A stretch of 64,000 bases of DNA from Egibacteraceae bacterium (GCA_035540635.1 DATLGH010000073.1:1-64000), one strand, 5' to 3'; shown: positions 16,013 through 24,860, counted from the first letter of the stretch. The notes: generated by a model not told the origin, from the letters alone. Made by a program: numbers and translations.

Positions 16013-17395
16013 TCAGTCCCGCAGGCAGGGCACGAACCAGACGTCACCGACCTGTTCGCCCACCGTGTAGTAGCCGCAGCCGCCGGCGGCGAAGGCCACC
16101 GCCTCCGCCTGCGGTTCCCGGGCGGCGGGCACCTCCCGCGACGGCCAGGACGGGAAGCTCGACAGGGGCGCGGACGGGTCCGGGGCGACGAACTCGACGA
16201 CGTGGTCATAGGTGCGCAGCACGACACGCCCGTCGCGGTGATCCCCTCCGGTGACGACGACGCCGACAACCGTCGCGAGCAGCGGCACGAGCGGCTCGGG
16301 CAGGGGCACCTCACCGAGCGCGACGAGGACCCCGTCGGCGAAGCCGTCCGCGGCGAACAGGCGGGCCGCGCCGGAGCCGTCTGGGCCCGGCTCCTTCGTC
16401 ACGACGTATGGCACCCCGGCCTCGTCGACGAGCAGGGCCTCGGCGTCGACGGGACCGTCGGGGTAGCGCACGCGGACGGCGTCCGGGCGAACCGGTCCCA
16501 GGGGCCCGGCGAGGTCGGGCTCGGGGAAGCGCAGGATGCCCACGTCGGCATGCGTTCCGAGGTTGTCGCCGATGTCGCCGACGTACACGCACGGGTCGGC
16601 GTTGCCGGGGCCGCACGGCCCGACGGCGAGCGCCTCGGTGTCGCGGCCGACGAAGCCGTCGAGCGGGATCGGCCGCAGGTCACTGCCGTCGGTGCGCATG
16701 GCCCAGACCTCGCGCGGGCGCTCGTCGTCGACGAGGTACAGCCAACCCGGGTTGCGGTGGCTGGCGGCGAGGCCGCTCGCCTCCGGGATCCGCTCGGCGT
16801 CGAACATCCCGGTGCGCCGCGGCGCCCCGTACCCGTGGTGCTCGGCGAACGCCGCGCGGCAGGCCGCGCTGGGGTTCGCCTGGAGCGCTGCCGCGTCGAC
16901 ACGACCCACGTCGAGGTGCGCGGTTGCGGTCGCGCCGTTGACCGTCGCCTGGATCTCCACCCGCTCGTCCTCGGCCACCGGCTGCGTCGGGAGGACGAAC
17001 GCCGCTGCCGTCTTCCCCGGCTGGATCCGGACCTCCTCGGGGGCGTCGGCCGCGGCGGAGGTCGCCACCAGGGCGACGGGGAGGGGCCCGCGGCGTGGTG
17101 ACCGGTCGACGGTGACGGTGCCCGCCGCCTCCGCGCAGCCGGCTACCGCCGTGGGGGTCAGCTCCAGGGCGACGACGCGCGGGCGCAGTGCGAGCGGTCC
17201 CACGCCGAGTGTGGCGGTGACGAGGAGCGCCCCGCAGAGCACCGCGAGGGCCAGTGTCGCGCGCAGGGCGAGGGGGGCGCCCCTCCTGCCACGTCGCCTC
17301 GCCACGTCCACCGTCGTCCCCTGCTGCTCAGCGACCCGCGCAAGGTCAGCGCGGTGACCCGCCAACGCGTCCGCCCGCGTCGTGGAGGTTTCCAT
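16013..17395 (-). CDS. Membrane-anchored secreted protein with phytase-like beta-propeller
   Basis: A 460-residue protein. About 40 charged residues are followed by one hydrophobic segment (about 46-75), an Ig-like stretch, and then from about residue 190 a beta-propeller-like domain with the signatures EASGLAASHRNPGWLYLVDD and CVYVGDIGDNLGTHADV, as seen in actinobacterial proteins annotated as having esterase-like activity of phytase. Two Cys pairs near PCGPGNADPC and the C-terminus suggest disulfides outside the cell. Enzymatic function is not established. The ATG at 17395 with GGAGG upstream was preferred over a longer frame. It is divergent from the PP2C gene. Confidence 0.7.
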   Translation of the reverse strand: METSTTRADALAGHRADLARVAEQQGTTVDVARRRGRRGAPLALRATLALAVLCGALLVTATLGVGPLALRPRVVALELTPTAVAGCAEAAGTVTVDRSPRRGPLPVALVATSAAADAPEEVRIQPGKTAAAFVLPTQPVAEDERVEIQATVNGATATAHLDVGRVDAAALQANPSAACRAAFAEHHGYGAPRRTGMFDAERIPEASGLAASHRNPGWLYLVDDERPREVWAMRTDGSDLRPIPLDGFVGRDTEALAVGPCGPGNADPCVYVGDIGDNLGTHADVGILRFPEPDLAGPLGPVRPDAVRVRYPDGPVDAEALLVDEAGVPYVVTKEPGPDGSGAARLFAADGFADGVLVALGEVPLPEPLVPLLATVVGVVVTGGDHRDGRVVLRTYDHVVEFVAPDPSAPLSSFPSWPSREVPAAREPQAEAVAFAAGGCGYYTVGEQVGDVWFVPCLRD

Positions 17396-17500
17396 GCCCG
17401 TATCCTCCGCCCAGACCGGCTGGCCCCCCGGCCCCCCGTATCGTCTCACTTGTACCACTCGCCGGGCCTCGGGTCGGGGCAAAGTTGCGGAGGAGGAGTC

Positions 17501-18229
17501 GTGGTGGCAATCGTCGCGCTCTGGGGCGACGACCATCCCGACCTCGGCCGGATCCGCGACGAGCGCCTCGACGAGCGGACGGCCCTCGCGCTCAGCCGCG
17601 GCCGGTTCCCGAAGCCCTACGCGCACGTCGACCCCAACGAGGATGCCGTCCTCGCCGCGTGCGGGTCAGGCGGCTGGCTGCTCGCGGTCGCCGACGGGCA
17701 CTTCGGCTTCGATGCCGCGCGAGCGGCGCTGGGAGCCGTCGAGGCGCGCGGTGACGCGCTCGTCGGCGCTCCGCTGCGACGTCCCGAAATGGAGCTCCGG
17801 GAGCTCTGCGCCGCGGCGCAGGATGCGGTCGTGAAGGCCCTCGAGCACGCCGTGGAGCCTCGGACGGGCAGCCGGACGGCCCTGACGGTGGCACTGGCCA
17901 CGGACGCGGACCTCCATGTCGTGACCTACGGCGACACGGTCTGCGTCCGCGCGCGGGGGGGACGGGGCAAGGTGGTCGGCCGGGGTCATGCCTTCCTCGG
18001 CCCCGGGACCGTCGTCCCGCCCGTCACGCGCGCGCGGCTGCGTCCGCGCGACCGGGTCGCCGTTGCGTCCGACGGGTTGACCGACTACCTCGGCCATGAC
18101 TGGACGCATCGGATCGCCGGGGTGCTGTGCGGTTCCCACGACCCGCAGGTGGCGGCCCGCCACCTCGTCGAGCTCGCGGGGGCCGGCGGTGCCGGCGACA
18201 ACGTCGCCGTCGCGGTCCGGCTCTCCTAG
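17501..18229 (+). CDS. PP2C-family protein phosphatase-like protein
   Basis: A 242-residue protein with the metal-dependent PP2C fold signatures: an Asp-Gly-His motif in VADGHFGFDAA, RTALTVALATD, an acidic VASDGLTDYL, and the C-terminal GDNVAVAV. These residues coordinate two metal ions and remove phosphate from Ser/Thr residues. The usual N-terminal Arg and first Asp are less clear, so some divergence is likely. The GTG at 17501 has a GGAGGAGG ribosome binding site. A kinase partner is not in the window. Confidence 0.75.
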   Translation: MVAIVALWGDDHPDLGRIRDERLDERTALALSRGRFPKPYAHVDPNEDAVLAACGSGGWLLAVADGHFGFDAARAALGAVEARGDALVGAPLRRPEMELRELCAAAQDAVVKALEHAVEPRTGSRTALTVALATDADLHVVTYGDTVCVRARGGRGKVVGRGHAFLGPGTVVPPVTRARLRPRDRVAVASDGLTDYLGHDWTHRIAGVLCGSHDPQVAARHLVELAGAGGAGDNVAVAVRLS

Positions 18230-18363
18230 CCACCACCGCCCGCCGGGCGAATAGGCGCTCAGGGAGCCGCTGTGGGGAGTTCTTTCCGTATTTACCGTCC
18301 GGCGCTTCTGCTTTCCCACCGTTGTGCGTGCAGTATCGGGGCCACTCAACGAGGAGGACACGT

Positions 18364-20289
18364 ATGGTCGCGACACCGGTGCGGCGCCGAAGGGAGGAGC
18401 CAACCTGGGAGCTCGTGCACAAGCGCAACTCGATCGAGCGGCTGAAGAAGGAGAAGTTCCCGCTCGACATCGTCGACGAGCTGCCGCAGCTCATCGCGAT
18501 GGGCTACGAGGCGGTCCCCGAGGAGGACATCGTCCGCCTCAACTGGTGGGGGCTCACGCACGACAAACCGAAGATCGGCACCTTCATGGTGCGGATCAAG
18601 GTCCCCGGCGGGCTGCTCCAGCCCGCCCAGCTGCGTGGCGTCGGCGAGATCAGCCAAGGACTCGGACGTGACTACGGCGAGCTCACCACGCGGCAGGGTC
18701 TCCAGCTGCACTGGGTCCGCCTCGACCAGCTCCCCGAGCTCCTCGACGCCGTTCGGGGCACGGGACTGACGACGGTCGGCGGCGAGGGCGACACGGTGCG
18801 CAACATCACCGCCTGCCCCGTGGCGGGGATCGCCCGCGACGAGCTCTTCGACGTCCGGCCCGTCATCGAGGAGACCGCGCGCTTCTTCTACGGCAACCGG
18901 GAGTACTCGAACCTGCCCCGCAAGCACAAGTTCACGATCAGCGCGTGCCCGGGGCAGTGCAACGCCCCCGAGATCTCCGACGTCGCCCTTGTCGGTGTCG
19001 TGAAGGACGGCCGGGAGGGCTTCGCACTCCGCGTCGGCGGCGGCTTGTCGAACACCCCCCGGCTGTCGCGCGACCTGGGGGTCTTCGTGCCCGTGGCCGA
19101 CACCGTCGAGGTCCTTCGCGCGGTGACCGACGCGTGGCAGTCCGACCCCCGCTACCGGGTGAGTCGCGCGAAGGCCCGGATCAAGTTCATGGTCGACCAC
19201 GTGGGGCCGGAGGGCATGCGCAGTCTCGTCGAGGAGCGCCTCGGGCGTCGGCTGGAGGACCACACCGCGCCCCCGCCGGAGCCCGGCCACGACCACCTCG
19301 GCCTGCACGAACAGGGTGACGGGCGGGCCTACATCGGCCTGTCGGTCCCCATGGGCTGGATGAGCGGCCAGCAGATGATCGACGTCGCGGACGCGGTCGA
19401 GGGCGTCGGCGGGGACATCCGCCTCACCAGGCAGCAGAACTTCATCGTCGGGAACGTGCCCGCGCCCGAGGTCGGCGGTCTGCTCACGAAGCTGCACCGC
19501 ATCGGCTTCCCCGCCACCCGCAACACCGTGTACGGCAACTCGATCGCGTGCACGAGCCACAAGTTCTGCAACTACTCGGTGGCGGAGACGAAGGGCAAGC
19601 TCGAGGAGGTCCTCGCGCTCCTCGACGAGCGGTTCGCGGCCGACGTCGGCGACCTGAAGATCTTCATGGACGGCTGCCCGCACTCCTGCGCGCACCACTG
19701 GGTCGGCGACATCGGGCTGCAGGGCACGACGACGACGCTGCCCGACAGCGGCCGACGGGTCGAGGCCTACGACATCACCCTGCGGGGCGGGCTCGGCGTG
19801 GGCGCCGCGATCGGCAAGCCTCTGCTGCGCCGGGTGCCGAGCGACGACCTGAACGACGTCCTCGTCCGGCTCGTCGGCGCCTGGCTGGCCGAGAAGACGA
19901 GCCGCAACGGGCACGGCGCCGGCTACACGTTCCGCGACTTCTGCGACGAGCGCACCGACGAGGAGCTCGCTGCCACGGCGTTCCCCGCGGCCGCGGCAGG
20001 CGACGCCGCCGACGATCGGCCGATCGTGCGCGTCCCCGGCACGCTCATCGAGCTGTCCGCCGGGGCCGACGAGGTGCCGGTGGCAGCCGGGAGCGTCGGC
20101 CAGGCGCTCGACGTGCTCGCGGTCGAGCATCCGAGCCTCGTCGCGTACCTGCGGCTGCCCGACGGGACCGTCAACCCCGTCGTCAACCTCTACATCGGCG
20201 AGGACGACATCCGCGCCCTCGGCGGCCTCGACGCCCCGCTGGAGCGCGGGCAGGAGCTCACGATCCTGCCCGCGCTGGCCGGCGGCTAG
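18364..20289 (+). CDS. Ferredoxin-type sulfite/nitrite reductase fused to a MoaD/ThiS-like sulfur carrier
   Basis: A 641-residue protein. Residues 1-540 are a siroheme [4Fe-4S] reductase with the two-fold repeat of this family and the cluster-binding Cys set C396-x5-C402 and C438-x3-C442 (CTSHKFC, GCPHSC). Its place beside cysH argues for assimilatory sulfite reduction to sulfide by six electrons. From about residue 552 to the end a ubiquitin-like MoaD/ThiS domain follows and ends in Leu-Ala-Gly-Gly, the terminus that is adenylated and thiocarboxylated in sulfur carriers. The fusion suggests that sulfide is loaded directly on a carrier for cysteine or cofactor synthesis (inference). Start ATG with GAGGAGG upstream. 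Confidence 0.92.
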   Translation: MVATPVRRRREEPTWELVHKRNSIERLKKEKFPLDIVDELPQLIAMGYEAVPEEDIVRLNWWGLTHDKPKIGTFMVRIKVPGGLLQPAQLRGVGEISQGLGRDYGELTTRQGLQLHWVRLDQLPELLDAVRGTGLTTVGGEGDTVRNITACPVAGIARDELFDVRPVIEETARFFYGNREYSNLPRKHKFTISACPGQCNAPEISDVALVGVVKDGREGFALRVGGGLSNTPRLSRDLGVFVPVADTVEVLRAVTDAWQSDPRYRVSRAKARIKFMVDHVGPEGMRSLVEERLGRRLEDHTAPPPEPGHDHLGLHEQGDGRAYIGLSVPMGWMSGQQMIDVADAVEGVGGDIRLTRQQNFIVGNVPAPEVGGLLTKLHRIGFPATRNTVYGNSIACTSHKFCNYSVAETKGKLEEVLALLDERFAADVGDLKIFMDGCPHSCAHHWVGDIGLQGTTTTLPDSGRRVEAYDITLRGGLGVGAAIGKPLLRRVPSDDLNDVLVRLVGAWLAEKTSRNGHGAGYTFRDFCDERTDEELAATAFPAAAAGDAADDRPIVRVPGTLIELSAGADEVPVAAGSVGQALDVLAVEHPSLVAYLRLPDGTVNPVVNLYIGEDDIRALGGLDAPLERGQELTILPALAGG

Positions 20290-20335
20290 CGGCCGCCCGA
20301 CAAAGCGACGTTTTCGATCTGCAAAGGATGGCGCT

Positions 20336-21148
20336 GTGCCCACTGACCTCATCGACCGCGTCGTGTTCGACGATCTGGAGGTCGGCGAGATCGCCGTCGA
20401 CCTCGACGACGGCGAGCCGGAGGACGTCATCGAGTGGGCCCTGTCCACCTTCGGCGACCGCCTCGCGATCGTCACCGCGCTGCAGGTCGACGGGATGACG
20501 CTGCTCGACATGGCCTACCAGATGAAGCCCGACATCCGGGTCGTGACCGTCGACACGGGGCGTCTGCCCGCCGAGACGCTCGCGTTCGTCGACGAGGTCC
20601 GCGCGCACTACCCCAAGGCGAGCGTCGAGGTGCTCGAGCCCGACCCGGCCGAGCTCGAGGCGATGGTCGGCCGGCACGGCCCCGACCCGTTCCGCACGTC
20701 GGTGCCGCTGCGGCTCGTCTGCTGCCAGATCCGCAAGGTCCGCCCGATGCTGCGGGCCCTGGAGGGCCTCGACGCGTGGTTCACCGGCCTGCGCCGCGAC
20801 CAGTGGGCGTCTCGGGCGGCGATCCGCAAGGTCGAGCTCGACCACGACCACGACGGCATCGTCAAGCTCAACCCGCTCGCCGACTGGGCCAAGGAAGAGG
20901 TGTGGGACTACGTCGCCGAGCGTGGCGTGCCGGTCCATCCCCTCTACGCGAAGGGCTACACGAGCATCGGCTGTGACCCGTGCACCCGTCCCGTCACCGA
21001 CGGCGAGGATGACCGTGCCGGGCGCTGGTGGTGGGAGACGAACGCCCCGAAGGAGTGCGGGATGCACTGCCCCATCGAGACGGGCGGCTTCGAGCACGAG
21101 TTCCACGCGATCCTCGGCGAGGCCCATGGTGGCGGCGACGGGCACTGA
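20336..21148 (+). CDS. cysH: Assimilatory APS reductase (phosphoadenylyl/adenylyl-sulfate reductase)
   Basis: A 270-residue CysH. It reduces activated sulfate to sulfite with thioredoxin. The cluster ligands of the APS-type enzyme are all present: Cys129-Cys130 (LVCCQIRK) and Cys213-x2-Cys216 (GCDPC), so an adenylyl-sulfate substrate is expected; these ligands are missing in PAPS-only enzymes. The catalytic Cys241 sits in KECGMHC. The N-terminal P-loop-like segment is diverged (TALQVDGMTLLDM). The GTG start has AAAGGA 9 nt upstream and lies 46 nt after the reductase fusion gene, with which it probably forms an operon. Confidence 0.92.
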   Translation: MPTDLIDRVVFDDLEVGEIAVDLDDGEPEDVIEWALSTFGDRLAIVTALQVDGMTLLDMAYQMKPDIRVVTVDTGRLPAETLAFVDEVRAHYPKASVEVLEPDPAELEAMVGRHGPDPFRTSVPLRLVCCQIRKVRPMLRALEGLDAWFTGLRRDQWASRAAIRKVELDHDHDGIVKLNPLADWAKEEVWDYVAERGVPVHPLYAKGYTSIGCDPCTRPVTDGEDDRAGRWWWETNAPKECGMHCPIETGGFEHEFHAILGEAHGGGDGH

Positions 21149-21620
21149 CCCCCCGGCCGGCGCGGTCACGCTCGACGACGACGAGCGCGAGCTCGTCACG
21201 CTCGAGCTGCGCACGCTCCTGCCGGCGCTGCGCGACGACCGCCAGGCCCGCTACGAGCGCCTGCGCGCCGCCGTCGACGCCGGCGTCGTGCCCGGCGAGC
21301 TGGCCGGCGAGCTGGCTTCCCTGTGCGAGCTCACCTTGCAGACCGCCCGCGCCCGCCAGCTCTACCGCGCCGAGGGCGAGAAGATCCTCACCGACCTCCT
21401 GCGCCGCACGCCGCGCGGCCGCGAGCTGGCCAAGCAGATCTCCGACGTCAACGCCGCGCTCAAGGCCCTCGAGGGCCACGCGGTGGACAGCATGAGCGTG
21501 CGGATGCGCACCATCGGGCACTTCACCGTGACCGTGGCCACCGAGGCGGTCACCCTCACCCTCGCCGTGCGCCCCGACACCATCAACGTCGAAAGCGTCG
21601 AGGTCGGCCAGGCCGAGTGA
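21126..21620 (+). CDS. Helical protein of unknown function in the cys operon
   Basis: A 164-residue protein whose ATG lies inside the end of cysH (23-nt overlap), so it is likely translated with it. The first 125 residues are Ala/Leu/Arg/Glu-rich and predicted helical; the C-terminal 35 residues are a beta-strand-like run (TIGHFTVTVATEAVTLTLAV). I do not recognise the family. Position after cysH hints at a role in sulfur metabolism, but it may simply be an operon passenger. An open reading stretch with good GC3 continues in the same frame after its TGA (see next entry). Confidence 0.65.
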   Translation: MVAATGTDPPAGAVTLDDDERELVTLELRTLLPALRDDRQARYERLRAAVDAGVVPGELAGELASLCELTLQTARARQLYRAEGEKILTDLLRRTPRGRELAKQISDVNAALKALEGHAVDSMSVRMRTIGHFTVTVATEAVTLTLAVRPDTINVESVEVGQAE

Positions 21621-21800
21621 GAGCCGGCCCGCGCGCAGGATCGATGGCGGCAGGGCGCCTTCGGTGAGGACGAGCGGGTCCAGCTGCTCGAGGGGAAGCT
21701 CGTAACCGACGGCTACGCCTCGGTGGCCGTGCACGGCGCCGATGAAGCCCTCGACGCCTGTGGGGTGGCGCTCACGCTGCGCGACCTGCGCCACCGGTAG
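21621..21800 (+). other. Coding-like stretch without a start codon after the cys-operon hypothetical gene
   Basis: Sixty codons in the same frame as the preceding gene, directly after its TGA, with high GC3 and a plausible soluble sequence (for example DERVQLLEGKLVTDGYASV). No ATG or ribosome-binding-site-backed start precedes it. It may be a C-terminal extension cut off by a nonsense mutation, a readthrough segment, or a gene remnant. The alternative is an antisense artefact of GC-rich DNA. Confidence 0.3.
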
Positions 21801-21979
21801 CTCGCCTCGCCGCGCTCAGGAGCGGTCCGCCGGTCAGCCGGCGGACGCGCCACCAGGCCGGACACCCGTCCGTGACCCTGTCCGCACGGACGGTGTCGCC
21901 GGTTCCTGGCCTCCTCCATCATCGGGGGAGGACGCGACCAGGGTTGTTGGCAGGCTTGCTGGCAGGGAGGGAACCGGCG

Positions 21980-22207
21980 GTGGGCGCAGCAGCGAAGCGG
22001 GCCAGCGGGGCCGGGCAGGAGCCGCAGCCGGAGCGCGATTCGGCCGCCCACGCTCGCCACGCGCGGCCCGGCGGCGCGGAGGAATGGCTCGTGCGCGAGG
22101 CCATCGCCGCCGACCTCCGCGCTCGGCGCATGCCGGGGCGGAGCATGCGACCGCAGCCACGTCAGGCCCCGGCCGAGGGGCACCGGGGGGCCGCGCCACC
22201 GGTGTAG
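21980..22207 (+). CDS. Small Arg/Ala-rich hypothetical protein
   Basis: A 75-residue frame starting at GTG with a strong GGGAGGG ribosome binding site 8 nt upstream. The sequence is charged and Ala/Arg-rich with one helical segment (EEWLVREAIAADLRARR) in the middle and Pro/Arg-rich ends. Its stop overlaps the TAGCGT sequence before the DUF3152 gene. No family recognised. Confidence 0.4.
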   Translation: MGAAAKRASGAGQEPQPERDSAAHARHARPGGAEEWLVREAIAADLRARRMPGRSMRPQPRQAPAEGHRGAAPPV

Positions 22208-22274
22208 CGTGACGGGCATGGGTTGCGGCGAGGCGACACGACGAGCACCCCGACGGTGCTGGGAGGCGGGTCGG

Positions 22275-23006
22275 ATGCGCCGGCTCGCGGCCGTCGGCGT
22301 CGGAGGCCTTGCCGCCTGCGTCGCACTGCTCGCCGGCTGCGCTGCGCCTGGCGACGACCCTGACCGTGTCGTGGCCGCCGAGGACCGCCTCCCCGAGGCT
22401 GCCGGGGACCCCCTCCCCGAGGCTGCGGCGGGCGCACCCGCGCCCCCCGACGTCGAGTCCATCGGCTATCGCATCGACGCGCGCACGCCGCCGGAGGAGG
22501 CCGCGGAGTTCGCGGCGGTCGTCGGGGCGGTGCTGACCGACCCGCGTGGCTGGGCCCGGGCGGGGCTCCGGTTCGTCGAGACGCCCGACGCGCCGTACAC
22601 GATCCTGCTCGCCGAGGGGCCGGAGGTCGACGCGGCCTGCCGCCCCTACGAGACCCGCGGGCGGTACTCCTGCCAGAACGGACCGGTGGTGGCCCTGAAC
22701 GCCGACCGCTGGCGGTCCGCGACCCGGGAGTGGCCGGGGGACCTCGAGGGTTACCGCATCATGCTCGTCAACCACGAGGTCGGCCACCTGCTCCACCTCC
22801 ACCACCCCGACCCGCAGTGCCCCGGGCCGGGTCTTCCCGCGCCGGTGATGGCGCAGCAGAGCACCACCCTCGACGGCTGTCTGCCCAACCCCTGGCCGCT
22901 GCAGTGGGAGATCGACCTCGCCACGCAGCGCCGCGAGCCGCTCGCTCCCCCCTACGACCACGATCCGTCCGACCACCGCCCGTCACCGCCGCCGGCGACC
23001 TGGTGA
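22275..23006 (+). CDS. DUF3152 lipoprotein with zincin motif
   Basis: A 243-residue secreted protein. The N-terminus is a lipoprotein signal with lipobox LLAGC, followed by an acidic, Pro/Ala-rich linker and the DUF3152 domain. The domain ends with a zinc-binding HEVGHLLHLHH motif (HExxHxxxxH) followed by a VMAQQS Met-turn-like segment, so a metallopeptidase fold is likely. Paired Cys residues are consistent with disulfides outside the membrane. I preferred the ATG at 22275 because of GGGAGG upstream; an ATG at 22218 with a possible TAGCGT element is an alternative that would add 19 residues. Confidence 0.82.
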   Translation: MRRLAAVGVGGLAACVALLAGCAAPGDDPDRVVAAEDRLPEAAGDPLPEAAAGAPAPPDVESIGYRIDARTPPEEAAEFAAVVGAVLTDPRGWARAGLRFVETPDAPYTILLAEGPEVDAACRPYETRGRYSCQNGPVVALNADRWRSATREWPGDLEGYRIMLVNHEVGHLLHLHHPDPQCPGPGLPAPVMAQQSTTLDGCLPNPWPLQWEIDLATQRREPLAPPYDHDPSDHRPSPPPATW

Positions 23007-23019
23007 CCTGAGCGGCCGG

Positions 23020-23418
23020 TCAGTCCTCAGCGAGCAGCGGCCAGCCTCCCGCGGCCTCCTCGAGCTCGGCGAGCGCCGCGTCGAGGCGGTCGATGGCGTC
23101 GTGGCGCGTGGCCGGGTAGCCGGTGTTCGTGACCTGCCCCTCCTCGCCGTCGAGGCGCCAGGCGTAGGTCACGGGGGCGGCGTCGTACGTGGCCGCGCCC
23201 TGGTCGCTCCCGCTGGCCGTCAAGCCGCTGCCGGTCACCGCCGCCCTGGCGCTCGCCACCTGCTCGCGGGTGAAGCGGCACAGCACCCAGCGGTCGTCGC
23301 CCTCGACGGCCTCCACGCGGCCGTCGTCGTAGTACACCTGCCGGCGGTCGATGCCCCGGTGGGCGTCGACGTAGCGCCAGGTGAGGAAGGCGCCGGGCGG
23401 TAGGAGCTCGTCGCTCAC
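23020..23418 (-). CDS. Small protein coupled to the LQR-AGN zincin
   Basis: A 132-residue protein starting at GTG 23418, which overlaps the zincin stop as GTGA; the two are surely co-translated. Sequence is soluble with many aromatic residues in the first half (FLTWRYVDAHRGIDRRQVYY) that look like antiparallel strands, and an acidic helical C-terminus. No signal peptide. I do not recognise a family. Its tight coupling suggests a partner such as an inhibitor, immunity protein or chaperone of the metallopeptidase (inference). Confidence 0.65.
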   Translation of the reverse strand: MSDELLPPGAFLTWRYVDAHRGIDRRQVYYDDGRVEAVEGDDRWVLCRFTREQVASARAAVTGSGLTASGSDQGAATYDAAPVTYAWRLDGEEGQVTNTGYPATRHDAIDRLDAALAELEEAAGGWPLLAED

Positions 23419-24860
23419 TCCAGGCTCCACGTCTTGCTCGTGACGCGGTTGAGGGCCTGGAGGAAGGGCACGTAATGGCCCGGCCGGACCTCGCTGCCCT
23501 GCGACATGATGCTCGGGCCGTTCTGCACGAGCAGCGCGTCGGCCGCCTCGTCCCCGAGGGTCGCGCGGATGTCGCCCGCGTGCGTCGGTTCGTCGCCGGC
23601 GAACTTCGGCACGGCGCCTGTCGGCGGGCGCTCGTCGACGTACTCGTCGCCGAGGCCGAACATGTGGCCGGCCTCGTGCGCGGCGACGTTCTGGGCGACC
23701 TCGCGTTCCTCCCCGACCGTGGCGGCCACGTCGACCCGGCGGAACTTCGGGTCGTCGCTGGCATTCGTCTCTCCGGTGCCGATCCCGATCGCCATCGACA
23801 GGCCGAGGTCGTCCATGAGGCGATCCTGGACGGCGGAGGCCCGGCGCATGCCGAGATCGCGGTTGTAGCGCTGCGAACCCGGCGACGTGGCCCGCCCGGT
23901 GACGCCGACGCTGATGTCGTCGACGGGCACGTCGAAGGGCCTGCCGGGCTGGCGCAGCTGACGGAAGCGGTCCTCGAAGTCGAGGATGTGCGCCTCGACG
24001 GCGGGGTTGATCTCCGCGCTGTCGTGGCCGAACCCCGGGATCTGTCGGATGAGCTGTGCCGGCCTCACCCGGTGCGTCTCCGGCTGGTCGACGTCGCGCG
24101 CGTCGAGTTCGGCGGCGCCTCCCGTCACCGACGAGCGTAGTCGTGGCGCACCGCGCGGCACCCACTGCGCGGTGATGATGGTGTTCGCCTCTTCAGGGGT
24201 GTCGACGTGGCGTACCTGCACGTCGCAGGTCGCCCGGTGCGGCGCGAAGCCCGCCTCGTTGAGGACGAAAGCGTGCTTCTCCTTCCACCCGTCGGAGACG
24301 GCATTGCTGAACCTCCCGACCCACTGCTGCTGCTGGTCCTCCGGCCACGCGAAGTCGTTCAGTTGCTCGCGGCTCCAGCGGTGACGCACGAACTCCTTGC
24401 GCCGCATCATGGCCCGCTCGAACGGCTTGAAGATCACGTGCACCTTCAGGATGGCGGTGACCTTGCCAACCGCGGGCGACGGCCCGACCGGCTCATACCG
24501 GAGGTCGAAGCGGGGCCCGCCGTGGAGGAAGGTCGTGTTGCCGAAGTCCGGCAGGAGCTGCGGCGCAGGACCGTGCCCGGACGGAGGCGTGACCCCCGGC
24601 GCGGGCGCCGGCGCAGGGGCGGGCGCCTGGCGTTGGACGGCCGCCTCCTCCCCGCGGACGCCCTCCAGCATCGTGGTGACCGCCCTGTTCCCGGCTTCCC
24701 GCTGGAGGGCTGGAAGAAGCCCGGCGGTGACCTGTCTGCCGCCGGCAGCCGGTCCCCGGGGCAGCGCGAGTCGGTCAGCGCGCTGGACGTCGTCGGTCCG
24801 GCCGGCGGGCGGCGACCGACGCTCGCCCCGGTCGGCGGCAATGGGTCCCCTCCCGTGCAC
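23415..24860 (-). CDS. Zincin metallopeptidase with LQR-x-AGN motif and OmpA-like domain
   Basis: A 481-residue protein without a signal peptide. Residues 52-65 (LQREAGNRAVTTML), followed by a VQRQ segment, match the N-terminal motif of proteins associated with extracellular contractile injection systems (LQRTAGNxAVxxLL). A Pro-Ala linker follows. The middle region is of unknown fold; near residues 270-345 an OmpA-like segment is seen (VGVTGRATSPGSQRYNRDLG, then RRASAVQDRLM). The C-terminus has a metzincin site HEAGHMFGLGD (His395) and a SIMSQGS Met-turn. The GTG start is 6 nt after GATACT, a leaderless pattern. Probable secreted effector or cargo (inference). Confidence 0.72.
   Translation of the reverse strand: MHGRGPIAADRGERRSPPAGRTDDVQRADRLALPRGPAAGGRQVTAGLLPALQREAGNRAVTTMLEGVRGEEAAVQRQAPAPAPAPAPGVTPPSGHGPAPQLLPDFGNTTFLHGGPRFDLRYEPVGPSPAVGKVTAILKVHVIFKPFERAMMRRKEFVRHRWSREQLNDFAWPEDQQQQWVGRFSNAVSDGWKEKHAFVLNEAGFAPHRATCDVQVRHVDTPEEANTIITAQWVPRGAPRLRSSVTGGAAELDARDVDQPETHRVRPAQLIRQIPGFGHDSAEINPAVEAHILDFEDRFRQLRQPGRPFDVPVDDISVGVTGRATSPGSQRYNRDLGMRRASAVQDRLMDDLGLSMAIGIGTGETNASDDPKFRRVDVAATVGEEREVAQNVAAHEAGHMFGLGDEYVDERPPTGAVPKFAGDEPTHAGDIRATLGDEAADALLVQNGPSIMSQGSEVRPGHYVPFLQALNRVTSKTWSLE

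Noticed and set aside
18346-20511. Long minus-strand open frame opposite the sulfite reductase gene
   Set aside because: Its sequence mirrors the codon pattern of the true gene and shows no domain; the plus strand has clear catalytic motifs.
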